This document shows, in pieces, positions 23,003-31,522 of a stretch of DNA of 48,696 nt; positions within the stretch are counted from its first letter, which is position 1; every line of letters starts with the position of its first letter. The translations under genes were made by a program, and so were the position numbers. Under the pieces are notes generated by a model. The model saw only the letters and a program-made list of their open reading frames with translations. It was not told the DNA's origin and searched no databases. The stretch is taken from positions 1 through 48,696 of the forward strand of contig NZ_BCQF01000022.1 of NCBI RefSeq assembly GCF_001544295.1, read 5' to 3'. The stretch is from Enterococcus pseudoavium NBRC 100491. GTDB lineage: Bacteria; Bacillota; Bacilli; Lactobacillales; Enterococcaceae.

Positions 23003-25684
23003 ATGAAAAATAAAACGTATTTAAAAGCTAGTTTACGCGAAATAAGTTATTCAAAGGGACGTTTCATCGCGATCGTTTTGATTATTTTATTAGGGACTTT
23101 ACTCTACGTAGGGATCAAAGCGACCGGCCCGGTTTTAAACCATTCGGCTAGTCAGTATGTGGATCGGCAAAAATTGTCGAATCTGCAAATCGTCTCGACT
23201 GGTGGATTAACTGAAGCAGATCAAAAATTAGCGGAAAAAATCCCGCACGCGAAGGTCGAAAGTGGCCAGCAACTTTTTTATGCGGACAGTAAAAAAAATC
23301 AAGTTGTTAAGCTGTATTCGTATGCTAAAAAAAATCAGCAAAATCGTTTGATCGTAAAATCCGGCCGGTTACCGAAACGATCAAATGAGATCGTCTTAGA
23401 TGAGAAGGCCAAAGCAGCCGGTTACCGCCTCAATCAGACTTATCAGATCAATCAGTCGGATCAAGTGAAACGTAAAAATTTTAAAATTGTCGGGTTCGTC
23501 CAATCACCGCTTTATATTAGTACGGAGGAGCGCGGACTTTCAAATGTCGGCAACGGGAGTGTTGATTTTTTTGCCTATTTACCAGAAAGTAATTTTTCCA
23601 ATCAAATAAAATCAGTCATCTATGTTCAATTTGCAAATGTTCGGGGAAAAGAAACGTACGGTTCGGATTATCAACGAACCATGGAAAAAAATATTGAGCA
23701 AGTTGAACAACTCTTTGCCAAGCGGCCGGACGAACGCGCAGCTGAGATTCAAACAGCAGCTATGAAAGAATTAGCGCCTAAAAAGGCCGAAGTTGCGAAT
23801 AATTTAGCACAGCTTGCGGAGGGTCAGCAAAAGTTGGAACAGGCTCAGGCCCAACTTTCCCAGCAAACCAAATCCCTACCTGCTGAAACGCCGCAGCTAA
23901 AAACGGCGCAAGCAGAGTTAGCCCAGCAACAGGCTGAACTTGAGCAGAATCGCGAGAAATTGTTGACGGCTCAAGAGAAGATCAGTGAGAGTGAAAAAAA
24001 GCTTAGTGAGTTAAAAGCCCCTAGCTATACCTATGAGCAACGAGGGGATAATCCTGGCTTTCAGGAATATGGCGATCTTTCAGAACGAATCGCGGCCATT
24101 GCCAATGTCTTTCCGGTCTTTTTCTTTTTCATTGCGGCCCTGATCACCTTTACTACGATGACTCGCATGGTAGAAGAAAATCGGCGGGAAATTGGGACGC
24201 TAAAGGCTTTAGGCTATTCACGTTATGAAATCTCAACGAAGTATGTGATTTATGCACTCTCGGCGGCGACAATGGGGATCGTTTTAGGAAGCGTATTGGG
24301 CACCCAGAGTTTACCGCGGCTAGTCTTTAATTTATCGAGTGATCGTTATAATTTACCTGGGGTGGAAGTTTTCTACTGGGCTCGTCCGATTGTCCAAGCG
24401 ACAGTGGCCTTTCTCTTTGCCAGTCTAGGTGCGGCCTTACTAGTTTTATTACGAGAATTGCATGAAAAACCGGCAGAACTCTTACAGCCTAAAGCACCGA
24501 AACCGGGAAAACGTATCTTTTTAGAACGGATTCGACCAATTTGGTCGCGGATGAGTTTTAATTCAAAAGTCAGCTATCGCAATTTGTTTCGTTATAAGTC
24601 GCGCATGATTATGGCGGTGATTGGTATTGCTGGCTGTGCGGCTTTGATGGTGGCGGGTGTTGGCCTGCAAGATTCACTGAGCTCCGTGGGAGAAAAGCAG
24701 TTTGGACCGATTATTGATTACGATGCGATCGTTACCTTAAAAGACGAACCGGATCTTGTCGCGGTAAAAAATATTTTTTCTGAGCAACAAAAGTTGACCA
24801 GTGAATTGGCGATGTCGAATCAAACGGTTGAAATCAAGGAAAAAGGCCAAGCCAATCAAAAATTAACAATGATGGTACCAGATAAGCGGCCGGCCTTTAA
24901 TGACTATGTACATTTGAAAAATCAAGGCAAGACCTTTAACTTACCTAGTGAGGGTGCTGTGATTACGCAAAAAATGGCTGAACTATTTGGTTTAGCTAAG
25001 GGAGATAAATTAACCGTCTATGATGAAAATCAGCAGCCCTTTAATGTTAAGATCACGGGAGTCGCCGACAATTATTTAGGGAATTTCTTATATGTATCAA
25101 AAGATTATTATCAACAAGTCCGTGATACAGATTTCGTGGTCAATAGCTATCTATTGAAAAGTCAGCAGTTGACTAAAGCAGAAGAAAAAGACTTATCACA
25201 GATGCTTTTGGACTCAGGTCAAGTCACGAATACTTCTTTTATGTCAACACAAATCGAAACACAAGAGCACTCGATGAACAATCTGGATGGGATTGTCTGG
25301 ATCTTCGTTGTTTTATCGGGATTATTGGCCTTCATCGTGCTATATAATCTGACGAATATCAATGTTTCTGAACGACTGCGAGAACTATCGACGATTAAAG
25401 TCTTGGGTTTTTATGATCGTGAAGTGACTGCCTATATTTTCCGCGAAAACTTTGTCTTTACCATCTTAGGTATTTTAGGGGGTTACGGTTTAGGGATCGT
25501 TTTAACAAAATTTATTTTGAATCAAGCTTCGATGGAGACAATCACTTTTCCCTTAGTGATTCGTTCAAGGGCTTATCTGCTAGCCGGTGGACTGACAATC
25601 CTCTTCTCCGTGATCGTGATGGGAGCGACCCATTTCCGTCTTCAACGGATTAATATGATCGACGCCTTGAAATCAAATGAATAA
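23003..25684 (+). CDS. Large FtsX-type ABC transporter permease without adjacent ATPase
   Basis: An 893-residue permease of the FtsX/MacB fold in its ten-helix form. A first helix (about 22-42) and a large extracellular domain are followed by FtsX unit one (about 370-490, with NRREIGTLKALGYSR), a second extracellular domain, and FtsX unit two (about 765-890, with ELSTIKVLGFYDREV). Residues about 245-345 of the first extracellular part are Gln/Ala/Glu/Lys-rich and predicted coiled coil. Such permeases need an ATPase, but the flanking genes are an ion channel and thrS. The ATG follows CAGGAG. Relatives work in export of peptides, antibiotics or lipoproteins, or in mechanotransduction; which applies is open. 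Confidence 0.85.
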   Translation: MKNKTYLKASLREISYSKGRFIAIVLIILLGTLLYVGIKATGPVLNHSASQYVDRQKLSNLQIVSTGGLTEADQKLAEKIPHAKVESGQQLFYADSKKNQVVKLYSYAKKNQQNRLIVKSGRLPKRSNEIVLDEKAKAAGYRLNQTYQINQSDQVKRKNFKIVGFVQSPLYISTEERGLSNVGNGSVDFFAYLPESNFSNQIKSVIYVQFANVRGKETYGSDYQRTMEKNIEQVEQLFAKRPDERAAEIQTAAMKELAPKKAEVANNLAQLAEGQQKLEQAQAQLSQQTKSLPAETPQLKTAQAELAQQQAELEQNREKLLTAQEKISESEKKLSELKAPSYTYEQRGDNPGFQEYGDLSERIAAIANVFPVFFFFIAALITFTTMTRMVEENRREIGTLKALGYSRYEISTKYVIYALSAATMGIVLGSVLGTQSLPRLVFNLSSDRYNLPGVEVFYWARPIVQATVAFLFASLGAALLVLLRELHEKPAELLQPKAPKPGKRIFLERIRPIWSRMSFNSKVSYRNLFRYKSRMIMAVIGIAGCAALMVAGVGLQDSLSSVGEKQFGPIIDYDAIVTLKDEPDLVAVKNIFSEQQKLTSELAMSNQTVEIKEKGQANQKLTMMVPDKRPAFNDYVHLKNQGKTFNLPSEGAVITQKMAELFGLAKGDKLTVYDENQQPFNVKITGVADNYLGNFLYVSKDYYQQVRDTDFVVNSYLLKSQQLTKAEEKDLSQMLLDSGQVTNTSFMSTQIETQEHSMNNLDGIVWIFVVLSGLLAFIVLYNLTNINVSERLRELSTIKVLGFYDREVTAYIFRENFVFTILGILGGYGLGIVLTKFILNQASMETITFPLVIRSRAYLLAGGLTILFSVIVMGATHFRLQRINMIDALKSNE

Positions 25685-25689
25685 AGCGA

Positions 25690-25718
25690 TTGACAAAAAA
25701 ATATTGCAAGTCTATGCT
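25690..25718 (+). promoter_or_regulatory. Promoter of the T-box-thrS transcript
   Basis: Consensus TTGACA (25690-25695), 17-base spacer, TATGCT (25713-25718), giving a start near 25725 at the 5' edge of the T-box leader. Confidence 0.8.
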
Positions 25719-25724
25719 TTAGTC

Positions 25725-25957
25725 AATAAGCAAAAACAATGAGAAGGACATGATTTGTTTGGATGACTCACTACCAGAGAAAGAAGCCATGGTTGGAAGC
25801 TTCTAGCTGAGCAGAACAAAATTACTCCCTTTGAGTGACTGAAAACAGTCCGGTTGATAGCCGTTAAGTATCGAACGAGCCAAAGAGTGGGAACTTTTTG
25901 GGAACTTGGGTGGTAACACGTTTATTCGCGTCCCTATTTATATAGGGACTTTTTTTA
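25725..25957 (+). promoter_or_regulatory. T-box riboswitch leader (tRNA-Thr)
   Basis: A roughly 230-base leader has the T-box landmarks: ATGAGAAGGACA at the stem I base, AGAGAAAGAAGCCATGG with GGAAGCTTCT in the distal stem, the T-box GGGTGGTAACACG (25908-25920), and a terminator TCCCTATTTATATAGGGA with a T run (25931-25957). TGGT in the T-box can pair with an ACCA tRNA end. ACT at 25824-25826 is one possible specifier codon for threonine, but I could not fix the specifier loop firmly. Uncharged tRNA-Thr should favour readthrough into thrS. Confidence 0.88.
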
Positions 25958-26044
25958 TTGGAAACCCTTCAGCCTTTTGTTAAAATTAGGAAGAAAAGGC
26001 GCGCAATAATAGTTTATTGAAAAAGCGGATTGGAGTTGAGTTGG

Positions 26045-27952
26045 ATGTCAAAGGAAATCGAAATTATCTTACCAAATGGAAGTAAACAAAAGGTGGCAGA
26101 GAATACCACTTTGTTTAAGATAAAAAATCAATGGATGAACACGGCAGTCGTTGGCAGTATTGATGGCGAAATCGTTGACTTATCAACTCCCGTTAAAGAA
26201 AACGCGGAAATTGCTTTTTTTGATTGTACTTCTAAAGAAGGAATGACGGCGATTTGCCAGTTAGTCATTTTGCTATTGGAAGAGGCAATCAAAAGTCGCT
26301 ATCCAGAAGCCCTTTTTGCTAAGGCTCAGCAAAAAAAACAGCAGATTTGGGTCGACCTGCGGGTCAATCAGCCGTTGAGTGCACTATTGTTAAAAGATTT
26401 AGAACACCATATCAATCAGCAAATTAAAAATAATCCACCGATTGAAAGCGTGGCTATGCCGGTTTCTGAGGCGAAAGAAGTGTTTCAAGACAATGAACTA
26501 AAATTGGCGGCACTAGCTGATTTAGCTAATGATCAAACCGTTTTTGTTTATTCCTTTGGTGAAGTCACTGAATTTTTCCTTGAGCCAACTGCTTTGGAAT
26601 TAGCGACAGCTAAATATTTTTCATTGCAAAAGGTTTCTGGCGCTTATTGGCTGGGAAATCCTGATAATGAAATGTTGCAGCGGGTGATGGGAGTGGTGTT
26701 TGCTGAAAAAGCCCAGCTAGAAGCTCATTTAGCCTATTTGGAGGAATCAGAAAAACGCAGTCATCAAAAGTTAGGAAAAGAATTAGACTTGTTCATGTTT
26801 TCGGAAGAAGCCCCGGGGATGCCGTTTTATTTAGAGAACGGACTGATCATTCGCAATGAACTGCAAAAGTTTCTGCGTGAGCTGCAAGCTAAATATGATT
26901 ACAAAGAAGTCAAAACACCGTTGATCTTGAACCAACGTTTATGGGAACGCTCCGGTCACTGGGGCCATTATAAAAATAATATGTATTTCACCAAAGTTGG
27001 TGAGGAAGAATATGCGTTAAAACCGATGAACTGTCCCGGTCATTGTTTGATTTTTAAGGATCGCAAACGCTCGTATCGTGACTTACCGATACGGATGGCC
27101 GAATTTGGCCAAGTTCATCGTCACGAATTCAGTGGAGCCTTGAACGGATTATTACGAGTCCGAACATTTTGCCAGGACGATGCCCATATCTTTGTCCGTC
27201 CTGATCAAATCGAACAAGAAATCGCGCTGGCCTTGAAAATTATTGATGAAGTGTACAAGATTTTTGGTTTTGAATATTCAGTCGAGCTTTCTACCCGCCC
27301 CGATAATTTTATGGGTGAAATCGAATTGTGGGATGAGGCGGAAGCTGCGCTGGGAAAAGTTTTGACCGATCAGGGATATAAATACAATATCAATGAAGGC
27401 GATGGGACTTTCTATGGACCGAAGATTGATATTTATATCAAAGACGCACTAAATCGTAGCCATCAGTGTGCCACGGTACAACTAGACTTTCAAATGCCGG
27501 GTAAATTTGATTTGAGCTACGTCGATGAAAAAAATCAAGAAGTACAGCCGGTCATGATTCACCGGGCTGTTTTCGGCTCACTCGATCGTTTCTTAGGGAT
27601 CTTGATTGAACATTATGCGGGGGCTTTTCCATTATGGCTGGCGCCTAAACAAGTCGAGCTAGTGAGTGTTTCACAAGCCCATACAGCTGGGGTAGAAGAT
27701 CTATTCCACGAATTTCATGATGCTGGAATTCGAGTTGAAAAAGATTTGCGTAATGAAAAATTAGGTAAAAAAATCCGTGAGGCTGAGTTGAAAAAGATTC
27801 CCTATATTGTGGTTATTGGCGATAAAGAATTGAAAGAAGGAAATTTTTCCGTTCGCAAACACGGCAGTGAGACGGTGCAACAGCTGTCAAAATCAGCTTT
27901 TATGGAATTACTGAAGCAACAAGTCCAAGAAAAAAATCATCAGTATTACTAA
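26045..27952 (+). CDS. thrS: Threonyl-tRNA synthetase with degenerate editing site
   Basis: A 635-residue class II synthetase: TGS domain (about 4-62), N2 domain (to about 235), catalytic core and anticodon-binding domain (about 530-635). The synthetic site is intact: MNCPGHC supplies the zinc cysteine, QVHRHEFSGALNG is motif 2, DDAHIF and MIHRAVFGSLDRF supply the zinc histidines. Aligned by eye with E. coli ThrRS, the editing residues His73, His77, Cys182 and His186 become Gln72, Leu76 and, in the FFLEPT segment, Phe and Thr. So charging is expected, hydrolysis of Ser-tRNA-Thr is not. ATG 26045 follows GGAG; the in-frame TTG at 26030 lacks a ribosome site. It may be a second ThrRS beside a normal one. 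Transcription is set by the T-box. Confidence 0.93.
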   Translation: MSKEIEIILPNGSKQKVAENTTLFKIKNQWMNTAVVGSIDGEIVDLSTPVKENAEIAFFDCTSKEGMTAICQLVILLLEEAIKSRYPEALFAKAQQKKQQIWVDLRVNQPLSALLLKDLEHHINQQIKNNPPIESVAMPVSEAKEVFQDNELKLAALADLANDQTVFVYSFGEVTEFFLEPTALELATAKYFSLQKVSGAYWLGNPDNEMLQRVMGVVFAEKAQLEAHLAYLEESEKRSHQKLGKELDLFMFSEEAPGMPFYLENGLIIRNELQKFLRELQAKYDYKEVKTPLILNQRLWERSGHWGHYKNNMYFTKVGEEEYALKPMNCPGHCLIFKDRKRSYRDLPIRMAEFGQVHRHEFSGALNGLLRVRTFCQDDAHIFVRPDQIEQEIALALKIIDEVYKIFGFEYSVELSTRPDNFMGEIELWDEAEAALGKVLTDQGYKYNINEGDGTFYGPKIDIYIKDALNRSHQCATVQLDFQMPGKFDLSYVDEKNQEVQPVMIHRAVFGSLDRFLGILIEHYAGAFPLWLAPKQVELVSVSQAHTAGVEDLFHEFHDAGIRVEKDLRNEKLGKKIREAELKKIPYIVVIGDKELKEGNFSVRKHGSETVQQLSKSAFMELLKQQVQEKNHQYY

Positions 27953-27965
27953 ATGGATAACTAAC

Positions 27966-27996
27966 AAAACGCTGAAGCGAGCTTCAGCGTTTTTTG
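27966..27996. terminator. Bidirectional terminator between thrS and the TetR gene
   Basis: AAAACGCTGAAGC pairs with GCTTCAGCGTTTT. The TetR stop codon (27984-27986) lies inside the hairpin. Confidence 0.9.
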
Positions 27997-28574
27997 ATAC
28001 CTTCTAACAGCCAGCGGGATTTAAAACGAAAATCGGTTAACAGTTCTTCTTCATTCCAGTGATTTACTAGCATATCAGTCAACGAATCGATTACTAACTT
28101 CATTGAAAAATATAAAAAACTGATTTGTTCTTCCAACGTCGGCATTAAAAAATCATTTTTTTTCAAGAGATCCGACCAGGCATCGACGCCATGGTTTATT
28201 TTTGGTCGGTAAGAAAAGAGATGGCTATTTTCAGCTAAGAGAACTAGTTGCCGATAACGATCAGACTGAGAATCTAAGTTGACATAAAGCAATAAAAAAG
28301 TCTCGATTCCTTGAAAAAAATCACCTTCTTGCCGAGTCATATATTCAATGATTTCACCATGAATTTGTCCAGCATAAAAATGGATCAGATAATCATAAGC
28401 GTCATTCAAATCCTCAAAATATTTATAAAAAATTCCTCGAGACATTTGTAAAGCCGTGACGATTTCACTGACTTTTACCTGACTGACGGGCTTTTTATAA
28501 AAAACTGCTAACAGGATATCACGAATCTCTGCTTGCCGGGTTGCGGGAAGATTTTGGAATGTTTTTTTCGGCAT
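27984..28574 (-). CDS. fhtR: TetR family heme-sensing repressor (FhtR/HrtR-like)
   Basis: A 196-residue TetR regulator. The N-terminal helix-turn-helix (about 10-55) has VSQVKVSEIVTALQMSRGIFYKYFEDL; the rest is the helical ligand domain. It is divergent from a HrtB-HrtA type transporter, the arrangement of the heme sensors HrtR (Lactococcus) and FhtR (Enterococcus faecalis). Those repress hrtBA and release DNA on heme binding. The intergenic palindrome GTGACA-AAA-TGTCAC fits the TGACA-TGTCA operators of that group. The ATG follows AGGAGG. A candidate own promoter is TTGTCA-18-TATACT. The ligand is inferred from context and no heme-binding residue is proven. Confidence 0.8.
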   Translation of the reverse strand: MPKKTFQNLPATRQAEIRDILLAVFYKKPVSQVKVSEIVTALQMSRGIFYKYFEDLNDAYDYLIHFYAGQIHGEIIEYMTRQEGDFFQGIETFLLLYVNLDSQSDRYRQLVLLAENSHLFSYRPKINHGVDAWSDLLKKNDFLMPTLEEQISFLYFSMKLVIDSLTDMLVNHWNEEELLTDFRFKSRWLLEGIKKR

Positions 28575-28632
28575 CTAAGCACCTCCTAAAGAATCACTGA
28601 TTCTCTTTTAGTATAGCACATGAGCAAACTCG

Positions 28633-28647
28633 GTGACAAAATGTCAC
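28633..28647. promoter_or_regulatory. TetR/FhtR operator overlapping divergent promoters
   Basis: GTGACAAAATGTCAC is a 6-3-6 palindrome. Its left arm GTGACA is the -35 of the hrtB promoter. On the other strand TTGTCA within it is the -35 of the regulator promoter. One bound dimer could block both. A further palindrome GAATCACTGATTC (28590-28602) lies near the regulator start. Confidence 0.72.
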
Positions 28648-28661
28648 TGAAAGTGTATGCT
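28633..28661 (+). promoter_or_regulatory. Candidate promoter of hrtB-hrtA
   Basis: GTGACA (28633-28638), 17-base spacer, TATGCT (28656-28661). Confidence 0.6.
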
Positions 28662-28683
28662 ATTTTTTGAAAGGGTGAGTGAA

Positions 28684-29754
28684 ATGTTTTTAGCTTGGAA
28701 AGAAATCCGCTATGCGAAATTGAGATATGGATTGATCGTGGGGATTATGATTCTCGTAGGTTACGTGGTCTTCATGTTATCAGGATTAGCCAATGGCTTA
28801 GCTGACGGGAATCGCATGGCGATTGACGATTGGCAGGCCTCAAAAATAATTTTGTCGGAGGACAGTAATAAAATCGCTAGTGCGTCACAGTTGCAAAAAA
28901 GTGATCTAGAGCGGGTCACTGCTAAAGAAAAAGCTGGGATAGGGATCTATGCCACTGCCATTGAACAAAAGAGTGGCGGAGAGAAAACGAATGTTTCCAT
29001 TTTTGGGACAGAAAATAATCGCTTTGTCGTGCCTAAGTTGATTAAAGGACGGTTATATAAAGAAAGCAACGAAGCTATCGTTTCAGAAAATCTTTTAGCG
29101 GAAGGCTATAAATTGAATCAACAAATAAGAATTAGTGATCAAACGTTAAAGATCGTTGGCGTGACAAAAGCAACGACCTATACGTTAGCCCCCGTGATTT
29201 ATTTGAATCCTACAGCTTTTAAAACATCAAAGTATGGCGCACAGCCTAGCGAAAATGAGCCAATCAATCTAATAGTGACAAAGGGCAAAACAACCGTAGA
29301 TAATCCTACTGGACAAACGAAGTTAGAGAAACTGATGCCTGAGACCTTTATTGAAAATATCCCGGGATATACGCCAGAAAAATTGACCTTAAATACAATG
29401 ATTTATTTCTTATTTGTTGTTGTGACAGCAATCATCGGGATCTTCATGTATGTCATCACCTTACAGAAAACAGCCATTTTTGGTGTGATGAAGGCTCAAG
29501 GAGTCGCAACTAGTTATTTGGTTCGTTCAATTTTAGCCCAGGCTTTTCTTGTCGGTGTGATCGGCGTTGGTGCGGCTCTTGGGTTAAGTATCCTGACTAG
29601 TTTGATTCTGCCAAGTGCGATGCCTTTTGCGGTGCACGGTATGGAATGGGCGCTTTATAGTGTGATTTTAGTAGTTGTTGCGATGGTGGGCGGATTGTTC
29701 TCGATGCGGACCGTTACCAAAGTCGATCCAGTTACAGCGATTGGAGGGGAATAG
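28684..29754 (+). CDS. hrtB: Heme-efflux ABC transporter permease HrtB-like
   Basis: A 356-residue MacB/FtsX-type permease with an N-terminal helix (about 15-38), a large extracellular domain, and three C-terminal helices (about 235-350) ending TKVDPVTAIGGE. Length, the start MFLAWKEIRYAKLRYGLIVG and the SGLANGLADGNR segment fit HrtB of lactic acid bacteria as I remember it. HrtB dimers take heme from the membrane and expel it with HrtA. The ATG at 28684 follows GGGTGAG; the earlier in-frame start at 28657 lies in the -10 element. The ATPase gene follows after one base. Divergent from the TetR sensor. Confidence 0.8.
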   Translation: MFLAWKEIRYAKLRYGLIVGIMILVGYVVFMLSGLANGLADGNRMAIDDWQASKIILSEDSNKIASASQLQKSDLERVTAKEKAGIGIYATAIEQKSGGEKTNVSIFGTENNRFVVPKLIKGRLYKESNEAIVSENLLAEGYKLNQQIRISDQTLKIVGVTKATTYTLAPVIYLNPTAFKTSKYGAQPSENEPINLIVTKGKTTVDNPTGQTKLEKLMPETFIENIPGYTPEKLTLNTMIYFLFVVVTAIIGIFMYVITLQKTAIFGVMKAQGVATSYLVRSILAQAFLVGVIGVGAALGLSILTSLILPSAMPFAVHGMEWALYSVILVVVAMVGGLFSMRTVTKVDPVTAIGGE

Positions 29755-29755
29755 A

Positions 29756-30427
29756 ATGAGTGATATTTTACAGATGAAAAATATTGTGAAGAAATTTGGG
29801 CAAGGACACACGGAAGTAACAGCATTAAAAAACATCCAATTCGCAGTTGCCGCAGGAGAATTTGTAAGTGTTATTGGCCCATCCGGTTCAGGCAAAAGTA
29901 CTTTTTTGACAATTGCAGGTGGCTTGCAGACACCGACAGATGGAACGATAACGATCAATGGGACTGATTTTGGAAAGATGTCTGAAAAAGAACGTTCAAA
30001 AGCGCGGTTCAAGGAGATTGGCTTTATCTTACAAAGTTCCAATTTGATTCCCTTTTTGAAAGTTCAAGAACAATTTCAACTAGTTGAAAAAATCGAAAAA
30101 GAAAAAAATACGGCCAAGATTGAAGACTTGTTGAAGTCATTAGATATTTGGGAGTTGCGAGAGCAATTTCCTAAAGCCCTATCCGGTGGCGAACGCCAGC
30201 GTGTGGCGATTGCCCGTTCACTATTCAATGATCCTCAGTTGATCTTGGCCGATGAGCCGACTGCTAGTTTGGATTCTGAGCACGCTTTTGATGTAGTGAA
30301 GCTTCTGGCGAAAGAAGCTCATGAGCGTAACAAAGCGATTGTCATGGTCACCCACGATGAGCGGATGACACAGTGGAGTGACAAGGTTTATCAAATGAAA
30401 GACGGGAAACTGATGTTGAAAGAATAG
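29756..30427 (+). CDS. hrtA: Heme-efflux ABC transporter ATPase HrtA-like
   Basis: A 223-residue ATP-binding subunit of the MacB/LolD class. Walker A GPSGSGKST at 41-49, signature LSGGERQR at 142-149, Walker B ending Asp166-Glu167 (LILADEPT), then HDE as the switch histidine. The start codon lies one base after the hrtB stop, with GGAGGGG inside the hrtB end as ribosome site, so the two are translationally coupled. It powers HrtB. A longer reading frame that begins inside hrtB is spurious. Confidence 0.85.
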   Translation: MSDILQMKNIVKKFGQGHTEVTALKNIQFAVAAGEFVSVIGPSGSGKSTFLTIAGGLQTPTDGTITINGTDFGKMSEKERSKARFKEIGFILQSSNLIPFLKVQEQFQLVEKIEKEKNTAKIEDLLKSLDIWELREQFPKALSGGERQRVAIARSLFNDPQLILADEPTASLDSEHAFDVVKLLAKEAHERNKAIVMVTHDERMTQWSDKVYQMKDGKLMLKE

Positions 30428-30455
30428 TTGCTAATTCCGCCATTTCCTGTGTATG
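30426..30455 (+). promoter_or_regulatory. Candidate promoter of the NA37 gene
   Basis: TTGCTA, an 18-base spacer, then TATGAT, between hrtA and the next start. Position is approximate by a base or two. Confidence 0.45.
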
Positions 30456-30491
30456 ATAGTCAAGTTGAGATATTAGGAAAGCAGGGAATGT

Positions 30492-31496
30492 ATGGATATT
30501 TATTTAAAAAAAGCAGCACTTCACATTGTTGATCGGGAATCAGGCGATCCAATCTATAGTCAAAGTGAATTAGATCTAACAAAAGAATACGTACGGGAAT
30601 ATTTGACAAAAAAAATTCAAAAATTATCTTCCCCTCAAACTAAAACGGGGACCTTAGCAGAAGACTCCACGTTTGCGTTACTGAGCCAGCAAGCGGAGCA
30701 TGACTTCTTAGCCGCTAGCGAGAAAATTGTCCAGCGCTGGTATGACGCCTACAAAGAAAGTGAAGAGGCGCCTAGTGCAGATGCCTTTGTCGTCTTATAC
30801 GAAGAAGATACTCAGCTGTATGTAGCATTTTTGAAAGTGAATTACCATGAAGGTTACACCCATATCGTTGATTCAGATGAGAACGGCTTGAAAAATGAAT
30901 TGATCATTCATCGGGCCTTATTATCTAACAAAAGCCAAAAAGCCGATGAGGGAATTGTGGTAAATTTAAGCAACTTGAGCTACGAATTGATTGAAAAAAA
31001 ATATCCTTTCTCCGGAGAAAAACGCTTGTATTTTTCAACTCAGGTGATCGAGAGTCGGCCGGCGCCTTCTTTAGAAGAAAATGTTCGCGTAATCAAGAAA
31101 GTCGCTGAAAAAATCGGCGCCAAATTTGAAAATCAAAAGCATGATGTGATTGCCGATGTAAAAGAAGCCGTTTATGATGTAGTAGAAGAAAGCGGACAGA
31201 TCGATGCCAAGGTCGTGGCACAAAAAGTCTTTAAAGACAATGTCTCGGCACAGCTGGCTTTTCAAGAAGAGGTCGTTGAAAAAGGCTATGTCGATCAAGC
31301 GCCACTGTTGCGAGATGCACGGGAAATCACTGAGAAGAAGTACGGCAAACAAAAGCTGAAACTGTCGAATGGAATCGAAATGATTGTCCCGTTGGAGGTT
31401 TATCGCAATCCTGAGTTGATTGAGTTTATTAATAATCCTGATGGAACGATTTCGGTGACAATCAAAAATGTTGATGAAGTCATCAATCGCTTGTAA
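30492..31496 (+). CDS. NA37-family nucleoid-associated protein
   Basis: A 334-residue cytoplasmic protein resembling the 37-kDa nucleoid-associated family (NdpA/YejK type). Similar features are the opening MDIYLKKAALHIVDRESGDPI, the VVLYEEDTQLYVAFLKVNY strand pair, the EGIVVNLSNLSYELIEKKYPFSG region and the C-terminal LSNGIEMIVPLEVY and GTISVTIKNV segments. Family members bind nucleoid DNA, with unclear function. It has its own candidate promoter and lies 26 bases before the P1 peptidase, perhaps in one transcript. Assignment is by overall resemblance. Confidence 0.75.
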   Translation: MDIYLKKAALHIVDRESGDPIYSQSELDLTKEYVREYLTKKIQKLSSPQTKTGTLAEDSTFALLSQQAEHDFLAASEKIVQRWYDAYKESEEAPSADAFVVLYEEDTQLYVAFLKVNYHEGYTHIVDSDENGLKNELIIHRALLSNKSQKADEGIVVNLSNLSYELIEKKYPFSGEKRLYFSTQVIESRPAPSLEENVRVIKKVAEKIGAKFENQKHDVIADVKEAVYDVVEESGQIDAKVVAQKVFKDNVSAQLAFQEEVVEKGYVDQAPLLRDAREITEKKYGKQKLKLSNGIEMIVPLEVYRNPELIEFINNPDGTISVTIKNVDEVINRL

Positions 31497-31522
31497 TCAA
31501 TAAAAGCAGACGGAGGAACACG

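Noticed and set aside
29675-29755. Upstream extension of the hrtA frame into hrtB
   Set aside because: The ATG at 29756 directly follows the hrtB stop with GGAGGGG before it and gives the normal ATPase start.
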